This document shows, in pieces, positions 1 to 9,000 of a stretch of 64,000 bases of DNA. The stretch lies in NCBI GenBank assembly GCA_015234045.1, contig JADFWU010000002.1:77251-141250 (forward strand), given 5' to 3'. Both the position numbers and the translations under genes were made by a program. Under the pieces are notes generated by a model. It had not been told where the DNA came from and made no database searches. It saw nothing but the letters and a program-made list of their open reading frames with translations. This stretch comes from Magnetococcales bacterium (GTDB lineage Bacteria > Pseudomonadota > Magnetococcia > Magnetococcales > JADFWU01). Every line of letters starts with the position of its first letter. Positions within the stretch are counted from its first letter, which is position 1.

Positions 1-798
1 ATGTGGCCAGAGCAGAATATCGAAACAGCCAGTAAAATAGGATTGACTTAGAACTCTAAGGACATGTTTTTCATAATCTTCTGGCATTTCTAGGGAAGGG
101 AGATCAAGGATCATCTTATCTGCACTTCTATTGGTTGCGAGTTGTTCTAATTCCTCCTTCGTCATCTTTTCAAAATTTATTTTTTTTTCTCCCCTAATAC
201 GAGCACGATGCCGCAATTCCGTTAAGGCAATCCCACTTCCAACGCGAAATGCAAGCAACTCATTGGCAAATTTTGCGCCGATGCTGATACGTTCTTGGTG
301 GTTAGTTTGTTTTGAGTCTCTCAAAAATGGTTTAGCGACCATGTCGCTCTTATGGGTGTCTATTTCTTCTTTTGTTATGAGAGAAAGAGCAAAAGGGCCA
401 AGGTAAAGTGTTGTAAAGAGGCCAGCGGCTGATAGTTTATGCAGATCAACGACAATGGTCTCTTCCTCAGTGAATGTGCCACAAGTGCTGCTGATTTCAG
501 CGCTATTTTCTCCGTCTTGTTGTGGGGCAGGAGGAGCCATGCGATCTTTAATGACTTTGTAGATATATAGATAGAGGAGTATAAAGTTCTCCTTCAAATC
601 AGCTTCATGTTGGCGTAATTTCAAGTACTGTTTGTGATGCTGAAAAATGTCATTAATACAAGGGATAACTGTGTGATTCCAAACGCGATCTAAAAATATT
701 TCCCAATCACTGTTTATTGGCAGTTTTTTGTTCTTATCAAATGGAAAGTTTTCATTATCAAAACCGCATGAATGTCCAAGATGACCGAGAATAAACAT
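1..798 (-). CDS. hypothetical protein, 3' end cut by window edge
   Basis: An uninterrupted frame of 266 codons runs from an ATG at 798-796 off the left edge of the window, so the C-terminus is missing. An AAGGA ribosome-binding site lies about 10 nt before the ATG. The product begins MFILGHLGHSCGFDNENFPF and is mostly predicted helical, with a charged middle and no signal peptide or obvious membrane segment. I recognise no family and no catalytic motif. It lies downstream of the small frameshifted gene at 1053-1399 on the same strand, about 250 bp away, so the two may be expressed together. The base composition is more AT-rich than the housekeeping genes to the right, which would fit accessory DNA, but that is only an impression. 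Confidence 0.6.
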   Translation of the reverse strand, partial: MFILGHLGHSCGFDNENFPFDKNKKLPINSDWEIFLDRVWNHTVIPCINDIFQHHKQYLKLRQHEADLKENFILLYLYIYKVIKDRMAPPAPQQDGENSAEISSTCGTFTEEETIVVDLHKLSAAGLFTTLYLGPFALSLITKEEIDTHKSDMVAKPFLRDSKQTNHQERISIGAKFANELLAFRVGSGIALTELRHRARIRGEKKINFEKMTKEELEQLATNRSADKMILDLPSLEMPEDYEKHVLRVLSQSYFTGCFDILLWPH

Positions 799-1052
799 AT
801 CGGAAGTCCTTAAAGAGGGAGTGTTAATAGAAGTTATATACATTCCCTGATTCTTTATGTGTAGCCAAAAAAATATTAGAACTCAAAAGATGAAGGTGGT
901 TCTAACTATGGGCTAATTTTATTGTCATGATGCTGTCGTTAGATTGTCACAGTTTACAATAGGTGTTAATAACTATCAAATAAAATAGAAGTTCGTTTTG
1001 TATTTATTATAATTTGATAGTGTTAACCTGCTTCGTTGATTCTATCCTGATA

Positions 1053-1301
1053 TCAGTTGCGTTCAGGCATATATACGCCTTCAGGTAGAATTAGTTTTTG
1101 TGATTTGGAAGGTGGAAAATCTTCTTCCTGAAGATCTTGGATGAGAGGAGAGCTATTTCTATTGCAGGAAAGCCTGTCGTCTGTGTTGCAAGAAGTCAGT
1201 TGAGATAGCCACGCTGTTTCTGTGTTTACAGAAGTGCGTTTCTCTGATCCTAAGCTCTTGATGTTTTCCGACATTGTGCGATTCTCTCTCTTTAAAACCA
1301 T
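1053..1301 (-). CDS. small hypothetical protein, probably the downstream part of a frameshifted gene
   Basis: A small polar protein of up to 82 residues, with no recognised family, signal peptide or membrane segment. The most likely present-day start is the inner ATG at 1274-1272 (MSENIKSLG), which follows an AGAGAGA stretch. The frame also continues upstream into a pair of direct repeats at 1300-1356. In the preceding repeat a different frame opens at an ATG at 1399-1397 (MKVLSVGKHTYRNQ) and ends after 35 codons. Restoring one A in the promoter-proximal part of the second repeat would join both frames into one protein of about 115 residues in which the peptide NPQTM occurs twice. I therefore read the locus as a longer gene broken by a one-base loss, or as a frame switched by slippage. 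Two cysteines are present. Confidence 0.4.
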   Translation of the reverse strand: MVLKRENRTMSENIKSLGSEKRTSVNTETAWLSQLTSCNTDDRLSCNRNSSPLIQDLQEEDFPPSKSQKLILPEGVYMPERN

Positions 1302-1356
1302 GGTCTGTGGATTATCACCGATTTTGACATGGTTTGTGGATTTAGCACCGATTTTG
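1300..1356 (-). repeat. two tandem ~27-bp direct repeats, 30-bp period
   Basis: On the plus strand atggtctgtggatt at 1300 and atggtttgtggatt at 1330 begin two copies that both end in caccgatttt (1325 and 1356). They differ by two substitutions and one base of length. The missing base in the left copy shifts the reading frame of the small gene that crosses the repeat on the minus strand. Confidence 0.8.
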
Positions 1357-1684
1357 TTTGATTTCGATAGGTGTGTTTCCCAACCGATAAAACTTTCATG
1401 GAATGTAAAGTTGTATTTAAGTTGATCAACAAACTTATCTCTAATCCCTTATCAATCAAGGGTAAACCGGCAACGATGAGCCATTATACGGAAACAGTTT
1501 GAATAATTAAATGTAATTTTTTGTGTTATTTTTTAACTAAAAAGGGCCTCAGAAAAAATTAATCATCCCAGTCACGCAACCTGTTGAATCGTCTGCATAA
1601 CACATTAATAGAGCACGTGTTAGTTGCACGTAATCGAATAAAGTAAATGCTGGATAATCTGACTTCGTTTGGATCAAACAAACG

Positions 1685-4339
1685 CTAGTCAGCTAATATC
1701 TGCAAGCGCCGTTCCAATACTTCCAGCATTTTCCAATGCACGATCGGAATTTCCAAAAGATCAGTTAAACTCAAGCGGTAGAGTTTCGTTTCTTCAGTGG
1801 TGATGTAATTCAAAGGGACAGGCGCGTCAAGAAGATAGGTGTGCTCGCCAACGAATCCACCGCTGCGGATTTTTTCAAAATGCCACGCATTGCCTTTTCT
1901 CAAACTGACCTCACCTCTGATCACCATCCATAATTGACGCCGATTCATGGGGAGTTCTTTGTTGGCTGGCATGGAAACATGTTCCAAGGAGCGTGCCACA
2001 CGACCCAATGAGGAAAAAGTGGTTTTCTCACCGAACAGCCATGTTTTGCTCAAGAAGCGAATACGGTCCATAATCGCTTTCATATCTTCCAACAGTCCGT
2101 TGGACTTTAGAAAGCTGTGCAACATGGACGTTGAAATGCAGAGTACACAGCAGTGTGAAACAGCGCGATAAACGCCGGCATTATCCGAGGCATCACCAAA
2201 AATCGATTCCGCACCGATCAGAGAACCAAATGAAAGTTGATGGTGAATGTTTGCTTCTGAGTCCAGATAGTTGACTGTGCCGGAGATGACCATATCCGAG
2301 CGGTCGTTGTCTTCACCAGAGCGATGGATAATAGAGCCTGCGTTGTGGGCCTTGATGGGACAGTTAACCAACATGCGAATATCTTCTGCACGTGCTTCAG
2401 GCATGAACTCCTGAATATATTCAAACGCCTGTTGACGTTGGAAATCATGACGGCCTGGAATGAATACATCCAGGGCACCAAATGTCGCTTCGGAACCAAT
2501 TTCCATCTCAGCGGGTGTTAGGGAACGGTCAAGATGGGCCAGGATCATTCGATCAGAGGGGTCATCACGAAAATCTTCCGCCATGCCATGGATCATGCCG
2601 CCGCCGACATCCAATTTTTTCAGTTGAACAGGTTGTAGATAGTCTGTTTTGACTTGATCAATGAATGATTGAGGAATATCAGCAGGGCCATCACCAGCCA
2701 TGTTGTCCAAAACAGAAAAGGATGTTAGATCAGACCAGTGTGCGTAGGTTTTATAGCCATCGGCATCACGGGCGCGAAATAGTAGGATATTGTTCTCGAC
2801 CGGATGAGGTGAGTATAACGGTTTCACTTCCAAGCCATCACAGTTATTCCAGACATTGAAGTCCAAGTCCTGAATATCAAAGAACTGGCTGAATTTTTCT
2901 TCCGGCAGAGACATCAGAGCGGAAAATTTCTTAGCCACTGAGTGGCGTACCATGGGTGTTGCATAATACTTCAATCGTCGGTCCGAGTGGATCAGAGCGG
3001 GAATACCAGCAAAATGATCATCGTGACCATGGGTATGAAAAACGCCATCCACTTCACTGACATCAATACCCAAGGCATTGAGGGTATAGAGAATGCCTGG
3101 TCCTGCATCAATCAGGAAAATACGGCCCTGAAACATCAAAACACTGCCCATGCTTGGCCGGTTGATATCCCATCCATCTCCTTCACCACTATGTAATACA
3201 GCAAAGTATTCACGCCGGAGACGATGGAATCCAAGCGGGTAGGGCGACGGATAGGCGACACCAGCTGGTAGATTCAGATTAATATCTGAATGTTTATCAC
3301 GATAAGAAATGCGGAAATTGTTAAAGCCGGTTCGACGCACATATACGCCGTTTCTGATTTCAGTATCTTGTTCAGTCACAATCAATGTATCAAGCAAATC
3401 TGTCGAAGGACGGATTGATCCAAATGCGAATTTCAGCTTGATTTTCATGTAGAGTTCAGCGGTTTGCTCATCGATACCACTGGCAATGATCTCTTCTTTG
3501 CTTTTAAGGCCGTAATTGCCTCTGAAAATATATTCCAACTGCGATTCAACTTGTGCAGAGGAGCCCATAATCAATGGTTTGATACCGGTATTGTTCGGAT
3601 GACCAGGAATGATCATGCCTTGTCGATAGAGCATTTGGAGTACGGGAAATTCAGCCAGATTGCTGAAGCCACCATTTTGAACCAGCACATCGGAAAGTAA
3701 AATGACATTCGGGCCATTTTCATAGGTCATATCACCAGTGGTTACTTTGCTGATATACCCCTGTTTCATAAGGTGTTTAACGACTTCCGCCGGGCATCCA
3801 CCCAAGATATAAAGACCAGCCTCAGGGATTTTTATCCAAAAAACACCAGGCGCAACTTTTATAGTCAGCAGGTTGCCCATGGTTTGACGAAGTGTTTTTT
3901 TGGTTTTTTCTAATTGGCTGGTGCGCTCCTGCACTTGTAATTCCAAGGCGCGTTTCTGATTTGACAGGGCCAGATGGTGTTTGATGCGTGCATTTAGAAT
4001 TGGTGGGCCAACTGGTTTGGTAATAAAATCGACAGCTCCAGTGGTAAAAACTTGGGACTCAATTTGATAACTGCTTTTTCCGGTGATGAAAATAACCGGA
4101 ATGTTTCGAGTTTTCCTGTTTTCTTTCAGTCGTTTACATACATCAAAACCGTCCATGTCAGGCATGATTATGTCCAATAAGATCAGGTCAGGTTGTGGCT
4201 CCATCGCCGCCTGTTCCAATGCTTGGATACCGGTCAATGCGGTTTTAGTGTGGTAATTATCAGAGAGCAGACCAGAGAGAATATCAATATTGGTCGGCTC
4301 ATCATCAACGATAAGAATACGGCCTTGTTTCTTATCCAC
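1685..4339 (-). CDS. response regulator with metallo-beta-lactamase and two cNMP-binding-like domains
   Basis: A multidomain cytoplasmic signalling protein of 884 residues. From the GTG at 4339 the order is: REC receiver (acidic pair D12/D13, phosphoacceptor D56, K108); a coiled coil near residue 150; an unassigned domain (about 160-380); a metallo-beta-lactamase fold with the HxHxDH site in HTHGHDDHFAG near residue 435, a KLDVGGGMIHG segment and a late LAHLD; then two cyclic-nucleotide-binding-like beta barrels, ISGTVNY...FGSLIGAESIFGD and IRGEVSL...GGFVGEH. The longest frame starts with GTG at 4411, but that codon lies inside a dispersed repeat, so I prefer 4339. The combination suggests a two-component output that controls a hydrolase and senses a ligand; substrate and ligand are unknown. 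It is divergent from the REC/HD-GYP gene, so a cyclic-di-GMP connection is possible by context only. Confidence 0.85.
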   Translation of the reverse strand: MDKKQGRILIVDDEPTNIDILSGLLSDNYHTKTALTGIQALEQAAMEPQPDLILLDIIMPDMDGFDVCKRLKENRKTRNIPVIFITGKSSYQIESQVFTTGAVDFITKPVGPPILNARIKHHLALSNQKRALELQVQERTSQLEKTKKTLRQTMGNLLTIKVAPGVFWIKIPEAGLYILGGCPAEVVKHLMKQGYISKVTTGDMTYENGPNVILLSDVLVQNGGFSNLAEFPVLQMLYRQGMIIPGHPNNTGIKPLIMGSSAQVESQLEYIFRGNYGLKSKEEIIASGIDEQTAELYMKIKLKFAFGSIRPSTDLLDTLIVTEQDTEIRNGVYVRRTGFNNFRISYRDKHSDINLNLPAGVAYPSPYPLGFHRLRREYFAVLHSGEGDGWDINRPSMGSVLMFQGRIFLIDAGPGILYTLNALGIDVSEVDGVFHTHGHDDHFAGIPALIHSDRRLKYYATPMVRHSVAKKFSALMSLPEEKFSQFFDIQDLDFNVWNNCDGLEVKPLYSPHPVENNILLFRARDADGYKTYAHWSDLTSFSVLDNMAGDGPADIPQSFIDQVKTDYLQPVQLKKLDVGGGMIHGMAEDFRDDPSDRMILAHLDRSLTPAEMEIGSEATFGALDVFIPGRHDFQRQQAFEYIQEFMPEARAEDIRMLVNCPIKAHNAGSIIHRSGEDNDRSDMVISGTVNYLDSEANIHHQLSFGSLIGAESIFGDASDNAGVYRAVSHCCVLCISTSMLHSFLKSNGLLEDMKAIMDRIRFLSKTWLFGEKTTFSSLGRVARSLEHVSMPANKELPMNRRQLWMVIRGEVSLRKGNAWHFEKIRSGGFVGEHTYLLDAPVPLNYITTEETKLYRLSLTDLLEIPIVHWKMLEVLERRLQILAD

Positions 4340-4394
4340 AGTCTCACACTCTGAAAAAAAGGTTGATAAATAATTTCTACATAGGAGAGAGTCA

Positions 4395-4484
4395 GTTACC
4401 AGGTGAAACACGCATCAGAGGGCGTAGCTGTCATGCCCGTTTTTGCGGGAATGATGGCAATCAAAATTCATTCAACTGGGTAAC
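4395..4484. repeat. dispersed palindromic repeat, copy 1
   Basis: A 90-bp element with imperfect terminal inverted repeats, GTTACC-AGGTGAA on the left and TTCAACTGGGTAAC on the right. A central part reads gtcatgcccgtttttgcggg and folds on itself. The core, from tgaaac to attcaac, is closely similar to copy 2. It codes for nothing. Its left end overlaps the longest possible start of the neighbouring minus-strand gene, which is one reason to choose a later start there. Structure and size resemble a MITE or REP-type element of the class with CATTCCCGC-AAAA-GCGGGAATG cores. Confidence 0.75.
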
Positions 4485-4539
4485 TCCTGCTACAGACAGA
4501 ACAGAGTAACATCTTCTCGGAAGAAAATCATGAGGAGTT

Positions 4540-4635
4540 GCGTAATTTCGGGTTGAAACAGGCATCAAAGCGTGTAACGTCATTTCCGCTTTTGCGGGAA
4601 TGGTGGCAATTAAAATTCATTCAACAGCATAACGC
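4540..4635. repeat. dispersed palindromic repeat, copy 2
   Basis: The second copy shares the core of copy 1: gttgaaacaggcatcaaagc on the left, the hairpin catttccgcttttgcgggaatg in the centre, and aaaattcattcaac on the right. Terminal arms are GCGTAAT and ATAACGC, again inverted. It sits 55 bp from copy 1 in the same orientation. Confidence 0.75.
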
Positions 4636-4819
4636 CTGATCCTGTGCATTTCTAATCTTACATGAACCAAATAAAGGGTCCATTTTCCCGCTTGTCAATT
4701 TCTGTTAATCTGTAGAAAAATAGGCGTAATTTTGCTTGTAATTAGTACTGTCTCAGAAAATAAAAGCCAATACAGATGGTTAAATGGAATACAGATCATC
4801 TGAGATTGAGGAATGTGAA

Positions 4820-5935
4820 ATGGATTTGGAAGCACGAATTCTTCAGGCGAAAATTCTGATCATCGATGATCAGAGAGTCAATGTTAAATTGTTGGAAAAA
4901 CTGCTGATTCGTTCCGGATATACCAGTGTATATGCCACGACAGATCCGCAGGAAGGGGTCGGCATTTATACACAGGAACAGATAGATCTGGTTCTGCTTG
5001 ATATTCGTATGCCGGTGATGGATGGTTTCCAGGTTATGGTTCGGTTAAAAGAAATTGAAGGGAATGGTGGCTTTGCGCCCATATTGGTCTTGACAGCTCA
5101 AACCGACCGGGAAACCCGAATGCGTGCCCTTTCAGAAGGTGCGCGGGATTTTATTACCAAACCTTTTGATCAGGCTGAAGTACTCTCCAGGATTCGAAAT
5201 CTGGTGGAGGTGCGTATTCTGCATCGTGAGGTGCAGGAGAATAATCAACGCCTGGAAAAAGCAGTTCAGGAGCGTACCAACGCGCTGCAACGTATCCGAA
5301 TGGACTTGATCCGACGCTTAGGACATGCCGCCGAGTTTCGGGACAATGATACCGGTCTGCATATTCTGCGCGTGAGTCATTATGCGAAATGTATTGCGTG
5401 TTCCATGGGATTGAATGAATCTCGTTGCCAGCGGTTATTTTTGGCTACGCCCATGCATGATGTTGGCAAATTGGCCATACCGGATAACGTACTGCTCAAG
5501 CCTGCCAAACTGAATAATGATGAATGGGTCGTCATGCAGGATCATGCCACCATCGGCGCTACGATTTTGTCTGGTGATGATTATGACTATCCTCTGTTGG
5601 AGATGGCGCGTACCATCGCCCAAACGCATCATGAACGTTGGGATGGAACTGGTTATCCTGATGGTCTCAAGGGAGAGGATATTCCTCTCGAAGGGCGTAT
5701 CGTTGCAGTAGCGGATGTGTTTGATGCGCTGATCTCGGAAAGGCCCTATAAACAGGCTTGGACAACAGATCTGGCGGTTGAAGAAATTCAACAGATGTCT
5801 GAAACTCATTTTGACCCTGAGGTCGTAAAACATTTTTTGATTTGCTTGCCTGAAATTATGAAGGTATTGAATGCGTTCTCAGAGAGTGATGGTTCGGCAG
5901 AAAGCAGCGAAATCGGCTTGGTTGAAAACGGATAA
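4820..5935 (+). CDS. REC/HD-GYP response regulator, probable c-di-GMP phosphodiesterase
   Basis: A 371-residue response regulator predicted to hydrolyse cyclic di-GMP. The REC domain occupies residues 10-125, with phosphoacceptor D61 in LLDIRMPVMDGF and K114 in TKPF. A coiled-coil linker (130-160) leads to an HD-GYP domain (165-365) with metal residues H213-D214 in MHDVGKLAIPDN, H270-H271 in THHERWDGTGYP, and the intact GYP at 278-280. Both the HD and GYP signatures are complete, so activity is likely. I chose ATG 4820 because GAGG lies 8 nt before it; the ATG at 4784 has no such site. It is followed by the hybrid kinase on the same strand, 149 bp downstream, which makes that kinase a plausible partner. 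It is divergent from the REC-MBL protein. Confidence 0.92.
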   Translation: MDLEARILQAKILIIDDQRVNVKLLEKLLIRSGYTSVYATTDPQEGVGIYTQEQIDLVLLDIRMPVMDGFQVMVRLKEIEGNGGFAPILVLTAQTDRETRMRALSEGARDFITKPFDQAEVLSRIRNLVEVRILHREVQENNQRLEKAVQERTNALQRIRMDLIRRLGHAAEFRDNDTGLHILRVSHYAKCIACSMGLNESRCQRLFLATPMHDVGKLAIPDNVLLKPAKLNNDEWVVMQDHATIGATILSGDDYDYPLLEMARTIAQTHHERWDGTGYPDGLKGEDIPLEGRIVAVADVFDALISERPYKQAWTTDLAVEEIQQMSETHFDPEVVKHFLICLPEIMKVLNAFSESDGSAESSEIGLVENG

Positions 5936-5980
5936 TGTGTTTCAGTGTGCGCTTGCAGTGAACTGTTTTCAATGTCACTT

Positions 5981-6025
5981 AGGCGTTACGCAGTGGCCGG
6001 TTGAAACGGGCATCAAAGCGTGTAC
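5981..6025. repeat. dispersed palindromic repeat, truncated copy 3
   Basis: The left half of the same element: aggcgttacgcag, then gttgaaacgggcatcaaagc and gtgtac, after which similarity stops. The right half is missing. A TTG-initiated extension of the kinase frame begins inside it, which argues for the later ATG start. Confidence 0.65.
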
Positions 6026-6084
6026 CTCCTAGTCACTGTCAAAAGGGAGAGCGATTCTTTCCCGGCTATGTAAATAGATGGAAT

Positions 6085-9000
6085 ATGATGTCATCCCTAC
6101 CTTTTGAACAACGGTTTCAGCGATTACGCTCTCTCTTTTTAGAGAAATTGCCTGCTAAATTGGCAAGCATGGACCGATGGATTGATGATCTGTCTGATAC
6201 CGATACACCGTTACCTGTTCTCAATGCGCTTTATCTTCAGTTGCATGGTCTTGTTGGTACGGCAGCTACTTTTGATTTTGCACCTCTGAGCGATCAGTCT
6301 CGCAATATAGCTGCGGCATTGGGTGGGCTTCTGGAAAGTAAGAGAGAACCAACATCCGAAGCGGTTGCAGATCTGTTGGCGCTGTTAGAAGCGTTTCGGA
6401 GGCAGGCTAAAGCTTTTGTTAATGATCAAGCCGCTGTTGGTCCAGACTCAATACTAATCACGCCGGCAACAAACTATCCCTTAGAAAAACAGGCCGTTGT
6501 TTACTCAAAAGACACCCAGTTTCTCAATCGACTTCAAGGAGAGTTGAAAGACCGGGGCTTTTCGATGAAACAGGTGGATAGCCTGACTGAACTGCGGTCG
6601 CTATTGCGTCAAGGGCAGCCGGGTGGTGTTGTTCTGGATATGGATGATATTCTGGACTCGGTTGATGAGCCAGTGGCCGTGCCGGGTCAGAGTCTGTTTC
6701 TTGATCCGGTTCCGGTGGTGGCGATCTCGTCGGACGAGGATGTGGATAGTCGATTACGGGCAGCACGGTTGGGCTCAACCCATTTTCTAGCCAAGCCCAT
6801 TAATTTATTTGAGATCGTCAAATATATGAGTCCATGGCGGCGGCGTCGCATGGGTAAGCCTTATCGTATCTTGGTGGTGGATGATGATGAGATTCTCACT
6901 GAACTTTATGATCTGATTCTCGATGAAGCAGGACTTCAAGTTGAAACACTTAACCAGCCGATGTTATTGCTTGAAAAGCTGGAAGTCTTTCAACCGGAAT
7001 TGCTGGTTTTAGATCTTCATATGGGCGAATGTAATGGCATAGAGTTAGCGAAAGTGATTCGCCAATATCGACGCTTTGCCAATCTGCCTATTTTGTTTCT
7101 TTCCGCCTCTCAAAATCTGGGCTGGAAGCTGTCTGACAATAATCTGTTTCATGAAGACCATCTGATCAAACCGGTCCGTCCGTCCGTATTGGTTCAGGCC
7201 GTGATCAAGCGGGTGAAGCGTACCCGTTCTAAAGATCGTGTTAATGATCATCTGCGTTCAGTATTGCGTGAGTTGGAAAATACGCAGTTTGCCATGAACC
7301 GACACGCGATTGTCAGTATCACTGATGTGGATGGTCGGATCACCTATGTTAATGATAAGTTCTGTACAATCAGTGGGTTTCAGCAAAATGAATTGATCGG
7401 ACAAAACCATAGTCTGGTTAAATCGGACTATCATCCGGTCTCATTCTATGAGGGTATGTGGCGTACCATCACCCAAGGTAAAGTGTGGCATGGTCAGGTA
7501 AAGAATAAACACAAAAACGGCCAACCCTATTGGGTAGCTGCCACTATTATTCCATTCCTGGATGCACGTGGAAAGCCGTATGAATATGTCTCTATTCGAA
7601 CGGATATCACCCAACAGAAGGATGCTGAGGATAAAACACGGAGTATGGCGCTGTTTGCTGAGATGAATCCAGCGCCAGTGTTACGTATCAACAGTGATGG
7701 CTGTGTGTTGGAGGCAAATCCAGCCGCAGCAACGGTGTTGGGTGTTAAACCCGGTCAAATGGATCGGCTGGCTGATCTGATTGATGGTGCGGATGATATT
7801 GATATTGCGTCATGTATTGCCACAAATGACCAGATCATCATCAGCCCGCGTATTGGTGATCGCTATTATCATATCTCTATTCAAGGCGTGGCAGATCTTC
7901 AGGTGGGCCATGTTTATGGCACGGACATTACCGAACAGAAGCTGGCAGAAGTGGAAATGCGTCTGGCAAAAGAGGCGGCAGAAAAAGCGAACCGGGCCAA
8001 GTCGGAGTTTCTTTCCGGTATGAGTCATGAGTTACGAACGCCCATGAATGCGGTGTTGGGTTTTTCACAACTGTTGGAGTCCGATCCTGTTGAACCGCTG
8101 ACAGAAGGTCAGTTGGACAGTGTAAAGGAAATTATCAAAGCTGGACAGCATCTCCTTGAATTAATAAATGAAGTACTTGATCTAGCTAAGGTGGAATCCG
8201 GCAAGCTGCAACTCGATTTGGAAGCTGTTGCATTGCGTGATGTCATGGATGAATCCTTCACCTTGATTAAAACATTGGCACAGGAGCGGAATATCACCAT
8301 CGTGCCGCACAGGCAGTGTGATGAATTTGTTGTTCAAGCGGATCGAACCCGTTTGAAACAGATTCTGCTGAATCTATTATCCAATGCGATCAAATATAAT
8401 CAAAATGGTGGCAAGATCAGCTTCCTTTGTGAGTCAATGGGTGAACAGCGGTTACGCATTGGTATTTCAGATACCGGAATCGGTATCGGGCCTGATGAAC
8501 TGAAAACCGTTTTTGAACCTTTTAATCGCCTTGGTGCCGAGCACTCTGGTGTTGAAGGAACGGGTATTGGTCTGGTCATTACCAAACGCCTTGTTGAACA
8601 TATGGGCGGGTCGGTGTCTGTGGAGAGCGCAGTTGGTAAAGGCACCACATTTTGGGTAGAGTTGGAGGTGTTAGCGCGTATCGTTGACGAGCAGGCTGAT
8701 ACAGAGGTTTCTCAATCTGTTGATGTCAATAACTATTCAAAACAAAAACAGAGCTATACCTTGTTACATGTAGAAGATACTCCAGCAAACTTGAAACTGA
8801 TTGAACATATGGTTCGTCGGCGTTCTGATATCCGATTAATCAGTGCGTTAGATGGTGAACTGGGCCTACAACTGGCGCGCAGTGAAAAACCGGATATGAT
8901 TTTATTGGATATCAATTTACCCGGTATGAATGGGTATGAGGTGTTGAAGGTATTAAAGTCTCAGAGTGAAACAGCCCATATTCCTGTAATGGCGGTGAGT

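Larger units (their letters stand above)
4340..4819. other. divergent intergenic region carrying two repeat copies
   Basis: This 480-bp gap separates two divergently transcribed response-regulator genes. It is largely occupied by two copies of a roughly 90-bp inverted-repeat element (4395-4484 and 4540-4635). The remainder, 4636-4819, is AT-rich and must hold the promoter of the HD-GYP gene; I could not pick convincing -35 and -10 boxes. Confidence 0.6.

Noticed and set aside
4340-4411. N-terminal extension of the REC-MBL gene from GTG 4411
   Set aside because: The first codons lie in a dispersed repeat and the REC domain is complete from GTG 4339.
6001-6084. TTG start of the hybrid kinase at 6001
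   Set aside because: TTG start lies in the truncated repeat; no SD; Hpt-like domain begins at ATG 6085.
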